A stretch of 19,572 bases of DNA from Ga0077553 sp038215275. GTDB lineage: Bacteria > Acidobacteriota > Terriglobia > Bryobacterales > Bryobacteraceae. The stretch covers positions 1 through 19,572 of the forward strand of contig JBBQRA010000108.1 of NCBI GenBank assembly GCA_038215275.1, read 5' to 3'. A program made the translations under genes and the position numbers. Below, piece after piece: positions 7,407 through 14,981 of this stretch. The stretch's first letter is position 1, and each line of letters starts with the position of its first letter. The notes beneath the pieces are model-generated. The model made no database searches, was not told where the DNA came from, and saw nothing but the letters and a program-made list of their open reading frames with translations.

Positions 7407-9526
7407 CGTTCGGCGGCAGGCTGTCGCGATTGGCGTTCGATCGCGTCGTAGAGTTTCAGCATTTGCTGGGCGGCGGCGCGGTCGGCTCCGAAGCGGAAGC
7501 GGTTATAGGCGTGGGTGAAGCCCTCGACCAGGTTCGCTGTCTCCGAGGGCGGGATAACCCGGACGAACTCGAGGGGCGTATACCAGGACGGCTTGCGCAG
7601 GCCCTGCTTTTCGAGAAGGTTGAGCAGGTGGCGATACATCACGGCGGCGTCCGACTGCGAGGCTGCACCCGAGCTGAGCCGGGAGCGGCGGAGACGTTCC
7701 TGATGGCGGGTGCGGGCCCATGGGGCGAGAACCCAGACGAGAGCGATAAGGACCACGGGAACGAGCAGATAGAGACCGTTTTGCCTTAGCCACTCGGTAG
7801 CCTGCCGACGGGCCCTTTGGAGGCGGACGTTCAGCGAGGGGACGGTTGAGTCGGCGAAGCGATTGTTCTCGATGGCGGAGGCCAATTTGAACTGCCGCTC
7901 GAGGTCGTACTGCATCACCCACTCCTGCCAGAACAGGTCGGCGGCATCGATGAGATGGGAGAGGCGCTGAAAGAGGGCGGCGTGGGTGGGACGGCCGCCG
8001 GCGGGCGTGGGGTCAAAGGTGGTCCAGCCATTATTGGGGATCCAGGCTTCGACCCAACTGTGGGCGTCGGAAGCCGAGATGACGTGCCAGCCGGAAACGG
8101 GGTTGCGGACGCCACCCTGGAAGCCGTTGACGACGCGGGCGGGAATGCCGAGGGAGCGGAGCATGACGGCGTGAGCGGAGGCGAAGTATTCGCAGTGGCC
8201 GCGGCGGCGGTCGAACAGGAAATGAGCAATGGGATCGGTTTGCGTCGTCGACGGCAGTTCGAGGGTGTAGGCCAGGCTCGTCTGCAGCCAGTTTTCGAGG
8301 TGCCGGGCGCGCCGCCAGTCGTCGGGCTCGTTCTCGGTGAGGGTGCGGGCGAGGCTGGCGATGCGGGGATCGAGCGGCGGCAGCGAGAGGAGAGTCCGGC
8401 GCTCATCCGGCCCCGGCGAGGGGGCTCCGTCGCCGTTTGAAGCGTCCATGAAGCTGGACGCTGAGTAACGCAGCAGACCATGGTTGTCGCCGATCGCGCG
8501 GAGGCCCCCGCTGGATTGGCGGATGACCGAGGGGAGGTTGGCTTCAATGAACTCCGGGACTCCGGCTAGGAAGAGGCTGTCGAGGGCGCTGTCGGAATGC
8601 TGGACCTGATAGCGAAGGCGCGTACCGTTGCGGCGGAGGTGGCCGCGAACAGGAAGGCTGAGAGAGCCGTATTGAAAACGGAGGAGTTCGGCGCCGCCAC
8701 GTTGGGTCCAGCGCTGGCCGTCGAACTCGGAGAGGGCAGTGCCTCGCCATTTGTACGGCAGAATTTCCGGCGCGCGGCCTTCCATTCGGACATGCATCAT
8801 GGTGCGGCTGGATGTTTGAATCTTGCCGATGTCGCCGAGGCGGACGTTGCCGGAGAAGCCGGGCAAGTGGTAACGGGAGCTGACAAGGTTTTGAAAGGCA
8901 GCGCGGGCCGTGCGGGGCAGGACGAAGAACATTCCCACGGTGAACAGCAGGATGGCGAAAGCGGCGGTGAGAGTCGTGGCCAGGAGCCGGGCGGGGAAGC
9001 GGGTGTTCAGGATAGGGAGCGATTGGGGAGCGAGTTGTGCGCCGAGGCGGATTTGCCAGCTCGCGAACGTGGCGACGCCGGCGGCCAGGAATAGGGCGAG
9101 GAACAGGAGGAAGAAGAGACTGGCCGAGAGCAGAGCCGCGGCGAGGAGTTCGGCGAAGGCAATGAGGACCGCATAGAGCGCATCCCGATTGGTGACGACG
9201 GTGAGGCCCTTAGCGACGGTGAGAAAGCAGATCATGCGGACGGTGGCCGCGAGGAAATCCTGCGAAACGAACCCATAATCGATGGGGTAGAAGGCAGCGT
9301 AGACGATGACGGCCGCATTGGCCCAGGCGGCCGGGAGTTCGAGGCGGCGTTGCCATGTGAACAGCGCGAGACGGGCCGCGAAGGCGGCGCCGGTGATGGT
9401 GAGCGTAATCGGATCGAGCTCTCCCGAGGACGCTAGCGCAAAGTAGCCGCTGAGGAGCATGGCCAGCAGGGCCGCGTCGAAGAAGCGGTCGACGGCATTG
9501 CGTCGTTCTTCGCGGATCAGGGGCAT
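7403..9526 (-). CDS. tgpA: TgpA-type membrane transglutaminase-like protein
   Basis: 707 residues. The N-terminal half is a DUF3488-type membrane domain with about six helices between residues 15 and 205. A periplasmic segment leads to a transglutaminase-like core (about 390-510) with a complete triad: Cys445 (RRGHCEYFASA), His489 (SASDAHSWVEAW) and Asp505 (GWTTFDPTPAG). A further helix (about 586-603) and a cytoplasmic DUF4129-like C-terminus (about 625-695, WYTPLEFVRVIP and THAYNRFRFG) follow. This order matches TgpA of Pseudomonas, an essential protein of uncertain substrate. Such genes usually accompany a MoxR ATPase and a DUF58 protein; neither is in the window. Its start lies 3 bp after the stop of the small lipoprotein gene, so the two are probably co-transcribed. 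Confidence 0.93.
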   Translation of the reverse strand: MPLIREERRNAVDRFFDAALLAMLLSGYFALASSGELDPITLTITGAAFAARLALFTWQRRLELPAAWANAAVIVYAAFYPIDYGFVSQDFLAATVRMICFLTVAKGLTVVTNRDALYAVLIAFAELLAAALLSASLFFLLFLALFLAAGVATFASWQIRLGAQLAPQSLPILNTRFPARLLATTLTAAFAILLFTVGMFFVLPRTARAAFQNLVSSRYHLPGFSGNVRLGDIGKIQTSSRTMMHVRMEGRAPEILPYKWRGTALSEFDGQRWTQRGGAELLRFQYGSLSLPVRGHLRRNGTRLRYQVQHSDSALDSLFLAGVPEFIEANLPSVIRQSSGGLRAIGDNHGLLRYSASSFMDASNGDGAPSPGPDERRTLLSLPPLDPRIASLARTLTENEPDDWRRARHLENWLQTSLAYTLELPSTTQTDPIAHFLFDRRRGHCEYFASAHAVMLRSLGIPARVVNGFQGGVRNPVSGWHVISASDAHSWVEAWIPNNGWTTFDPTPAGGRPTHAALFQRLSHLIDAADLFWQEWVMQYDLERQFKLASAIENNRFADSTVPSLNVRLQRARRQATEWLRQNGLYLLVPVVLIALVWVLAPWARTRHQERLRRSRLSSGAASQSDAAVMYRHLLNLLEKQGLRKPSWYTPLEFVRVIPPSETANLVEGFTHAYNRFRFGADRAAAQQMLKLYDAIERQSRQPAAER

Positions 9527-9529
9527 AGG

Positions 9530-9910
9530 TTAATGGATCGCTGCCATGACGCCTTCAGCGAAGTCGCCGGTGGCTTGTTTGGGGACGTTCTGCGGAGGGA
9601 TGACGACGAGGAACGCGCCCTCGTGGAAGGTGATTTCGCCCGGCGCTTTCTGCCATTTTTGCAGGGCTTCGAACGATTCGGTGTTGGAATTGAAGCGATA
9701 GAACGTAGCGGTGACGTCCTGGGGGCCGGTGTAGGTGGTGCTCCAGGACTGCGCGGGTTGGAGGGCGAGGGGGAATGTCTCAGTGGGAGTCGCCGAGGAG
9801 GCCAAGGTCCAGCCGCCGCGCACCTGCTTCGGCGGTTCCAGAATGGCGGGGGAAGTGTTAGCTCCGCATCCGGCGAGGAAAAGAAGCGGGGCAAGAAGAA
9901 GACGCGGCAT
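9530..9910 (-). CDS. Small hypothetical lipoprotein
   Basis: 126 residues with a short lipoprotein leader MPRLLLAPLLFLAGCG; the lipobox LAGC puts the lipidated Cys at residue 15. The mature part (about 110 residues) has a beta-rich look, with GGWTLASSATP, WSTTYTGPQDVTATFYRF, FEALQKWQKAPGEITFHEG and AFLVVIPP, and ends in a short helix. I recognise no named family; the alternation of a Phe/Tyr-rich strand, a helix and a hydrophobic strand (AFLVVIP) is compatible with a small alpha-beta fold. The gene sits 3 bp upstream of tgpA and is divergent from the 48-residue membrane protein. A role with TgpA at the envelope is inferred from position only. Confidence 0.8.
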   Translation of the reverse strand: MPRLLLAPLLFLAGCGANTSPAILEPPKQVRGGWTLASSATPTETFPLALQPAQSWSTTYTGPQDVTATFYRFNSNTESFEALQKWQKAPGEITFHEGAFLVVIPPQNVPKQATGDFAEGVMAAIH

Positions 9911-9943
9911 CCCCTAATGTTACTATCGGGAGAACCTAACTTT
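9911..9943. promoter_or_regulatory. Short divergent spacer between lipoprotein and microprotein genes
   Basis: 33 bases between two divergent starts, more AT-rich than the surroundings (CTAATGTTACTAT). On the plus strand GGGAG at about 9929-9933 could serve as a ribosome site for the ATG at 9944. A promoter is expected from the layout, but no full -35/-10 pair fits within the spacer. Confidence 0.3.
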
Positions 9944-10090
9944 ATGGCGAAGCCCAAGCCGTCCAAGGGCCCAGCGCCAACCCGCATCACGAAAGCCGAT
10001 CTCAAGGTGGCAGTTCCTTGTCTTGTGCTGATTGTGGGAGCGATTGTGCTGCTTGGCTTACTTTTTTCCGCGGTGCTGAAACCGCGATAG
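9944..10090 (+). CDS. 48-residue single-span membrane microprotein
   Basis: The short frame encodes 48 residues: a basic, Pro/Lys-rich N-terminus (MAKPKPSKGPAPTRITKADL), one hydrophobic helix (about residues 22-44, VAVPCLVLIVGAIVLLGLLF) and a KPR tail. The longer upstream frame is antisense to the lipoprotein gene and is rejected as the start. Topology is probably N-terminus inside by the positive-inside rule. Its stop (10088-10090) lies 14 bp before rph, and an AGGA at 10089-10092 overlaps the stop, suggesting it leads an rph-rdgB operon. I know no function. The clean helix with basic flanks and the tight spacing support a real gene. Confidence 0.65.
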   Translation: MAKPKPSKGPAPTRITKADLKVAVPCLVLIVGAIVLLGLLFSAVLKPR

Positions 10091-10104
10091 GAACCGATTG
10101 ATTC

Positions 10105-10824
10105 ATGCGTCATGATGCCCGTTTGCCGGACCAGATGCGTCCGGTCACGATTGAACCCCACTACCTGATGACCGCCGAAGGGTCGGCTCTGATCAGCGTC
10201 GGCTACACGAAAGTGCTCTGCACGGCCTCGGTAGAAGACACGGTGCCGCCGTTCCTGCGGGGCAGCGGCAAAGGCTGGGTGACCGCCGAATACTCGATGC
10301 TGCCACGGGCGACCGCGACGCGGACGGCCCGCGAAGTTAAGAAGGGCCGGGAGAGCGGCCGGACGATGGAGATTCAGCGGCTGATCGGCCGGGCGCTGCG
10401 CAGCGTCGTCGACTTGCCCGCGCTGGGCGAGCGAAGCTTACTGATCGACTGCGACGTTCTGCAGGCCGATGGGGGGACGCGAACGGCCTCCATTACCGGG
10501 GCGTTTGTGGCGCTCGGACTGGCGATGCAGAAGCTGGTTGCGGGTGGCATGGTGAAGCGGAATCCGATTCGCCACTATGTGGCTGCGACGAGCGTAGGGA
10601 TTGTGGACGGGACGCCGATGCTGGATCTCTGTTACGAGGAGGATTCGGCGGCGCACGTGGACATGAACGTCGTGATGACCAGTGGCGGGCGGTTCGTCGA
10701 GTTGCAGGCGACGGCAGAGCAGGAAGATTTCGATGACAGCCAATTGGCTTCTTTGATCGGGCTTGGCCGGAAAGGCGTTGGCGAGTTGATTGAACTGCAG
10801 CGGAAGTTTGTGACGCTGCCGTGA
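10105..10824 (+). CDS. rph: Ribonuclease PH
   Basis: 239 residues, full family length. RNase PH is a phosphorolytic 3'-5' exoribonuclease that trims tRNA 3' ends and other RNAs, releasing nucleoside diphosphates; it works as a hexameric ring in the cytoplasm. Diagnostic stretches are MRPVTIEPHYLMTAEGS, GYTKVLCTASVED, FLRGSGKGWVTAEYSMLPRA, SGRTMEIQRLIGRALR and LLIDCDVLQADGGTRTASI. The phosphate-binding Arg86 (SGRT) and Arg126 (GGTRT) are present at the Bacillus numbering. The C-terminal metal-binding region (PMLDLCYEEDSAAHVDMN) is intact. It overlaps rdgB by 4 bp (GTGA), a frequent bacterial pairing. Identification is certain. Confidence 0.97.
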   Translation: MRHDARLPDQMRPVTIEPHYLMTAEGSALISVGYTKVLCTASVEDTVPPFLRGSGKGWVTAEYSMLPRATATRTAREVKKGRESGRTMEIQRLIGRALRSVVDLPALGERSLLIDCDVLQADGGTRTASITGAFVALGLAMQKLVAGGMVKRNPIRHYVAATSVGIVDGTPMLDLCYEEDSAAHVDMNVVMTSGGRFVELQATAEQEDFDDSQLASLIGLGRKGVGELIELQRKFVTLP

Positions 10825-11423
10825 TCGTCCGTTGTGCCACGACTAATCAGGGAAAGCTGCGCGAGTTTGGCCTGATCTTTGCGCACTATGGCAGGGGGCG
10901 TTTCAGTCTGGAACCGCTGGCTGGATTGGGGACCATCCCCGCGCCGGAGGAGACGGGGGCGACGTTTGTCGAGAACGCGGCGCTGAAGGCTTGCTACTAC
11001 TCGTCGTTCACGGATGATCTGCTTTTTGCGGACGACTCCGGCTTGGCCGTGGATGCTTTGGATGGGGCGCCGGGCGTCTTTTCCGCGCGTTTCGCCGGTC
11101 CGGAGGCTTTCGATGCGCACAACAACGCCAAGGTGCTGGAGGCGTTGGCGGGGCAGGACGACCGCACTGCCCGGTTTGTCTGCTCGATTGCGTTAGCCCA
11201 GAAAGGGAAGCTGCTCGGGACGTTCACCGATGACGTAGTGGGGCGACTGATCGAGGAAGAGCGGGGACCGCATGGGTTCGGATACGATCCGCTGTTCTTC
11301 TACGAGCCCTTTGGCGGCACGTTCGGTGAGACGGAACCGGAGCGCAAGCTACTCGTGAGCCATCGAGGGAAAGCGCTGGCGCGCTTGATCCGTCAGTTGC
11401 TCGGCGAGTCGTCAATCCAGTAA
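10821..11423 (+). CDS. rdgB: RdgB/HAM1 family XTP/dITP diphosphatase
   Basis: 200 residues starting with GTG at 10821, whose GTGA overlaps the rph stop. The enzyme hydrolyses dITP, ITP and XTP to the monophosphate and pyrophosphate, keeping deaminated purines out of DNA and RNA. Family motifs are complete: TTNQGKLREF (residues 7-16, nucleotide and phosphate binding), TFVENAALKA, FADDSGLAVDAL (catalytic Asp71/Asp72 region), GAPGVFSARFAG, GPHGFGYDPLFF and SHRGKAL near the end. The active enzyme is a cytoplasmic dimer needing Mg2+. The stop is 3 bp from the stop of the convergent Nudix gene. Confidence 0.96.
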   Translation: MIVRCATTNQGKLREFGLIFAHYGRGRFSLEPLAGLGTIPAPEETGATFVENAALKACYYSSFTDDLLFADDSGLAVDALDGAPGVFSARFAGPEAFDAHNNAKVLEALAGQDDRTARFVCSIALAQKGKLLGTFTDDVVGRLIEEERGPHGFGYDPLFFYEPFGGTFGETEPERKLLVSHRGKALARLIRQLLGESSIQ

Positions 11424-11426
11424 GCC

Positions 11427-11954
11427 CTACTGGTATCGCTGCCAGGCGAGAAACGCCGCGATAGTTTTGCCGTCGATGATCTTACCGGATTGAATCATAG
11501 TATCGACTTCCGCCGCAGTGAACCAATTGGACTCAATCCGCTCGTCGTCCATGAACTGCGTAGGCCCGGCTTTGAGTTCGGTGGCGACGAAGATGTTCAT
11601 CTTCTCGGCCAGAAACCCCGGGCTCATGTAGAGGCTGAAGAGCTTCTTCCACTTCTTGGCGGTGTAGCCGGTCTCCTCCCGCAGTTCCCGCTTGGCGGCC
11701 TGCAGCGGGGTTTCCCCTTCGTCCATACGGCCGGCAGGGATCTCCCATAAGTAGGCTGAAGCCGGAAGGCGATATTGCTTGGCGAGAAGGATCCGGCCGT
11801 GATCATCCACCGGCATAACGACGGCGCTGCCGATGTGCTGGATGATCGCTCGCTTGATCTCGAAGCCCTCGGGATCGATGGCAGTATCTTCAGTAACCCA
11901 GAAGATCGGGGTGCGGAGTAGCTCTTTGCTACTGATGATTTTCATTTTGCCCAT
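11427..11954 (-). CDS. Nudix hydrolase, ADP-ribose pyrophosphatase-like
   Basis: 175 residues. The Nudix box is perfect: G75, x5, E81, x7, then RELREETGY ending at residue 97 (GRMDEGETPLQAAKRELREE region). Upstream features SAVVMPVDDHGRILLAKQYR and YLWEIPAGRMDEGE are typical of ADP-ribose pyrophosphatases (NudF/YqkG group), which split ADP-ribose into AMP and ribose 5-phosphate. The start is uncertain: ATG 11954 overlaps polX by 13 bp, while ATG 11945 gives the common ATGA 4-bp overlap and removes only three residues. It is almost certainly translated from the polX message. Substrate assignment is by subfamily resemblance only. Confidence 0.92.
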   Translation of the reverse strand: MGKMKIISSKELLRTPIFWVTEDTAIDPEGFEIKRAIIQHIGSAVVMPVDDHGRILLAKQYRLPASAYLWEIPAGRMDEGETPLQAAKRELREETGYTAKKWKKLFSLYMSPGFLAEKMNIFVATELKAGPTQFMDDERIESNWFTAAEVDTMIQSGKIIDGKTIAAFLAWQRYQ

Positions 11955-13654
11955 GATGAGACGAATTCTTCATAGGGTAGCGTGTTCAGGACGTCCGCCT
12001 TGGTTAACCAGCCGCGGCGGGCCATCTTGACGCCGTACTTCATGTTTTCGAGATGCCGCGGGTGGTGGGCGTCGGTTGAGATGGTGAAGCGGACTCCCTT
12101 CGACTTCGCAATGCGGAGGAGGGTGGCGTGGAGGTCGAGACGCTCGGGGCTGGCGTTGAGTTCCATGGCGATGCCGCGCTTGGCGGCGGCAACGGCAACG
12201 GCTTCGAAGTCATAGACGAAGGCGTCCCGATGGAGCAGAACCCGGCCGGTGGGGTGGCCAATCGTCTTGACGTAGGGGTTTTCGAGGCAGGCGAGATAGC
12301 GGTCCGTCATCTCTTCGCGGGAGAGGTTCATGTAGCTGTGAACGCTGGCGACGACGAAATCAAGCGCGGCGAGGGCTTCGTCGTCGAGGTCCATCCGGCC
12401 GTCTTTGAGAATGTCGCATTCGATGCCGCTGAGGACTCGGATGCCGAGGGCGTCGTGGTCTAAGGCGCGGACACGGGCGGCGAAATCGAGCACCCGCTTC
12501 TCGTCAAGCCCGTTGGCCATGGCGAGGGCTTTTGAATGGTCCGTGATGGCGATGTATTCGCGGCCGAGGGCGCGGGCGCAGGCTGCCATCTCATCGAGCG
12601 TGGCGCGGCCGTCGGATTCGCGCGTGTGCATGTGGATGTCGCCGCGGATGTCGGCGAGTTCAAGCAGTACGGGAACGGCCGCGTCCAGTTCACCCTGATT
12701 CTCCCGCATCTCGGGTGGGATGTAGGGCAGGCCCAGAGCGGCGTAGATGCCTTCCTCCGTCTCGCCGGCGACTCGGGTTTCATCATCGAGGCGGAAGAGG
12801 CCGTACTCATTGAGAGAATAGCCTTGCTTCAGCGCACGTTGGCGAAGGGCAACGTTGTGCTCCTTCGATCCCGTGAAGTATTGCATGGCCGCGCCAAAGC
12901 TTTCGGCAGGAAGGGCGCGGACATCAACCTGCAGGCCTTCGACGCCGACGCGGGCGCTGGCTTTGTTGTCGCCATGGCCAAGGACCTGGCAGACTTTGGG
13001 GTGGGCTACGAAGCGGTCGAGCGCGGCTTGTGCACCGGGACCGGTGACGAGCAGGTCGAGGTCGCCGACTGTTTCCTTGCCGCGGCGGAAACTGCCGGCG
13101 GGGGTGACCTTTTCGACTCCCGGTGTGGCGGCGAGGTAGGCCGTGAGTTCTACGGCCATGGCGTCGGCGAAATTGAGCAGGTAGCGCCCGGCGCTCTTGC
13201 GATATTGCTCAATGCCGCGGAGGATCTTTTCTTCGTGCTTAGCCCCGAGGCGCGGGAGGGTTCGGATCTTCTGTTCCTTGCAGGCGCGTTCGAGATCTTC
13301 GAGGGTGGTGATGCGGAGGGCTTCGATGAGCAGGGCGATGGTTTTGGGGCCGAGTCCCTGGATGTGCAGCATTTCGAGGGTGGTCGGTGGATAACGTTCG
13401 AGGAGTTCGTCACGGCGGTCAAACGAACCGCGGGTTTCGATCTCGTCGATAACTCCGGCGATGCCTTTGCCGATGCCCGGTATGTCGGTGAGCTTACGGG
13501 CGGGGTCCGTGCGGACCGAGGCAAGACGTTCGCCATAGCCTTCGATGACAGCGGCCGCGTTGCGGTAGCTGCGGATGCGGAAGCCGTCTTCGGCGGCGAT
13601 CTCCATCAGGTCGGCGGTCTCGCTGAGGAGCTTGGCGATCTCAATATTCTCCAT
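11942..13654 (-). CDS. polX: DNA polymerase X family protein with PHP domain
   Basis: 570 residues from ATG 13654, the usual length of bacterial PolX; the frame stays open to 13807 but that extension runs into the divergent DUF1080 gene. Residues 1-160 are the 8-kDa and fingers-like helix-hairpin-helix region (DIPGIGKGIAGVIDEI, HIQGLGPKTIALL). The palm carries GSFRRGKETVGDLDLLV with metal ligands Asp198 and Asp200 and a third at Asp244 (LQVDVRAL). YFTGSKEHNVALRQRA follows. From about 335 the PHP domain has all its metal motifs: DIHMHTRESDGR, AITDHS, SGIECDI, VASVHS, IGHPTGR, MELNASPERLDL and ISTDAHHP. Family members fill gaps in base excision repair, and the PHP domain provides 3'-5' exonuclease or AP-endonuclease activity. 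It is co-transcribed with the Nudix gene. Confidence 0.95.
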   Translation of the reverse strand: MENIEIAKLLSETADLMEIAAEDGFRIRSYRNAAAVIEGYGERLASVRTDPARKLTDIPGIGKGIAGVIDEIETRGSFDRRDELLERYPPTTLEMLHIQGLGPKTIALLIEALRITTLEDLERACKEQKIRTLPRLGAKHEEKILRGIEQYRKSAGRYLLNFADAMAVELTAYLAATPGVEKVTPAGSFRRGKETVGDLDLLVTGPGAQAALDRFVAHPKVCQVLGHGDNKASARVGVEGLQVDVRALPAESFGAAMQYFTGSKEHNVALRQRALKQGYSLNEYGLFRLDDETRVAGETEEGIYAALGLPYIPPEMRENQGELDAAVPVLLELADIRGDIHMHTRESDGRATLDEMAACARALGREYIAITDHSKALAMANGLDEKRVLDFAARVRALDHDALGIRVLSGIECDILKDGRMDLDDEALAALDFVVASVHSYMNLSREEMTDRYLACLENPYVKTIGHPTGRVLLHRDAFVYDFEAVAVAAAKRGIAMELNASPERLDLHATLLRIAKSKGVRFTISTDAHHPRHLENMKYGVKMARRGWLTKADVLNTLPYEEFVSSWAK

Positions 13655-13684
13655 AGCAAATATTGTCTGATAAGCTAACGGATC
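13655..13684. promoter_or_regulatory. 30-bp divergent spacer between polX and DUF1080 gene
   Basis: Two divergent starts lie only 30 bp apart. The spacer is markedly AT-rich (CAAATATTGTCTGATAAGCT) for this GC-rich window, as expected of a promoter, but neither start has a clear Shine-Dalgarno and there is not room for two complete promoters. Either the promoters overlap or one or both lie inside the opposite coding region. Confidence 0.35.
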
Positions 13685-14485
13685 ATGAAGAAGTTCTTTG
13701 CTACCTTCGTAATTTTGACGGCGCTGGCGAGCGCGCAGAAGCCCAATACCTCGGTGACTGGTTACACGGATACGCCGGAGATTCCGGGGCAGAAATGGAA
13801 GGTTCACGATGCGAATCGGCCGAAGCCGGTGGTGGTGACGCCGGGGGCGAAGCTGGGCGATCCGCCGTCGGACGCGATCATCCTATTTGACGGGAAGGAC
13901 CTGTCGAAGTGGGATTTTCCGGGCAAGCGGGGGAAGGCTCCTCAGCCCTGGAAAGTGGAGAACGGCTATTTTGAGCTGGTTCCCGGTGCGGGCGACGCGG
14001 TGACGAAGGAAAAATTTGGCGATATGCAGCTGCATATCGAGTACATGCAGTTGCCGGGTATTACGAAGTTGGGACAGAGCCGCGGCAATAGCGGGGTTCT
14101 GATAATGAACCGCTACGAGATTCAGGTGCTTGACAGCTACGGCGACCCGACATACGCCGACGGCCAGGCGGGGGCCATCTACGGCCAGTGGCCGCCGATG
14201 GTGAATCCGATCCGGAAGCCGGGCGAGTGGAATGCCTACGACATCGTTTTCGAAGCTCCTAAATTCGAAGGCGAGAAGCTGGTGAAGCCGCCGTTTGTGA
14301 CGGTCTTCTTCAACGGCGTGATGGTGCACAACCGTCGGGAGATCACCGGGCCGATGGCCCATAAGGTGAATATGCCTTTCAAGGTGCATGCGGCCGAGGA
14401 GCCGTTGGGTCTGCAGGATCACAACGAGTTCGTGCGGTTTCGGAACATTTGGGCCCGGAAGCTGAAAGGGTACGACCGGAAATAG
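13685..14485 (+). CDS. Secreted DUF1080 (3-keto-disaccharide hydrolase family) protein
   Basis: 266 residues with a clear Sec leader (MKKFFATFVILTALASA, cleavage near residue 17). A Pro-rich linker (residues about 18-58) leads into a canonical DUF1080 jelly-roll: AIILFDGKDLSKWDF, PWKVENGYFELVPG, GDMQLHIEYMQLP, GNSGVLIMNRYEIQVLDS, GQAGAIYGQWPPMVNP, KPGEWNAYDIVFEAP, VTVFFNGVMVHNRREI and LGLQDHNEFVRFRNIW. It is closer to the family consensus than the copy at 327-1268 and lacks that protein's extra domain. Family members act on 3-keto-glycosides or bind carbohydrate; the substrate here is unknown. It is divergent from polX and 3 bp upstream of a 162-residue gene. Confidence 0.92.
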   Translation: MKKFFATFVILTALASAQKPNTSVTGYTDTPEIPGQKWKVHDANRPKPVVVTPGAKLGDPPSDAIILFDGKDLSKWDFPGKRGKAPQPWKVENGYFELVPGAGDAVTKEKFGDMQLHIEYMQLPGITKLGQSRGNSGVLIMNRYEIQVLDSYGDPTYADGQAGAIYGQWPPMVNPIRKPGEWNAYDIVFEAPKFEGEKLVKPPFVTVFFNGVMVHNRREITGPMAHKVNMPFKVHAAEEPLGLQDHNEFVRFRNIWARKLKGYDRK

Positions 14486-14488
14486 CAG

Positions 14489-14977
14489 ATGGCCACAGCC
14501 GAGGATTTTGCGGAAGTAGAATGGGCGGTGGTTTGCGACGCCGCCCATGGCGCCGGGTTGGCGATGATGCTGCTGGGGAGCAGCGGGCTGATCGGCTCGA
14601 TGAAAGAGATGCTGGTGGCGGGGCGAACCGCGGCGAACGCGGCGCAGCATGAAAGCGAACTGATCCGGGCGATCTGCTCGCCGGAGGCGATGAGCGCGAT
14701 GCAGACGCGGGTGGCCGATGTGATGTCGGGCGAGCACGGACAGGATCCTCGTCTCGTGCTGCGGGAGCAGTCAGTGAATTGGCTGCATGAAGCGGTGGTG
14801 GTGTTGCGAAAGAAGGCCCCGGGTGATCTGGTTGCGTATCAGTACTGGGTGCTGGGGTTTGCGAGCGACGTTGCGAACGCGGCCAGTGAGGGCGGCTTGT
14901 TGGGAGTTCAAGGCGAAAAAGTAAGCGCGGAGGAGGCCAGGTTTTTGTCCACCATCCGCGCTGTGTTTGAAGGTTGA
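14489..14977 (+). CDS. Conserved-looking hypothetical protein, helical
   Basis: 162 residues, starting 3 bp after the DUF1080 stop, so very likely co-transcribed with it. No signal peptide or clear membrane segment is visible. The sequence looks fully helical: EVEWAVVCDAAHGAGLAMML, GSMKEMLVAGRTAANAAQHE, LIRAICSPEAMSAM, NWLHEAVVVLRKKAPGDLVA, YQYWVLGFASDVANAASEGG, then GVQGEKVSAEEARFLSTI. The ending (small Gly-rich turn, GEKVSAEEARFL) recalls TerB-like or other small alpha-helical cytoplasmic proteins, but I cannot assign a family. Codon use and compact placement support a real gene. Its stop is 4 bp from the stop of the convergent GH88 gene. Confidence 0.8.
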   Translation: MATAEDFAEVEWAVVCDAAHGAGLAMMLLGSSGLIGSMKEMLVAGRTAANAAQHESELIRAICSPEAMSAMQTRVADVMSGEHGQDPRLVLREQSVNWLHEAVVVLRKKAPGDLVAYQYWVLGFASDVANAASEGGLLGVQGEKVSAEEARFLSTIRAVFEG

Positions 14978-14981
14978 GGCT

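Noticed and set aside
12536..13678. 380-residue plus-strand frame opposite polX
   Set aside because: The opposite strand encodes PolX-PHP with every catalytic motif. The antisense frame is open because of codon bias and shows no family features.
13655..13807. Longer N-terminus for PolX
   Set aside because: The extension overlaps the divergent DUF1080 leader region and adds about 51 residues not found in typical PolX, which begins near MENIEIAKLL.
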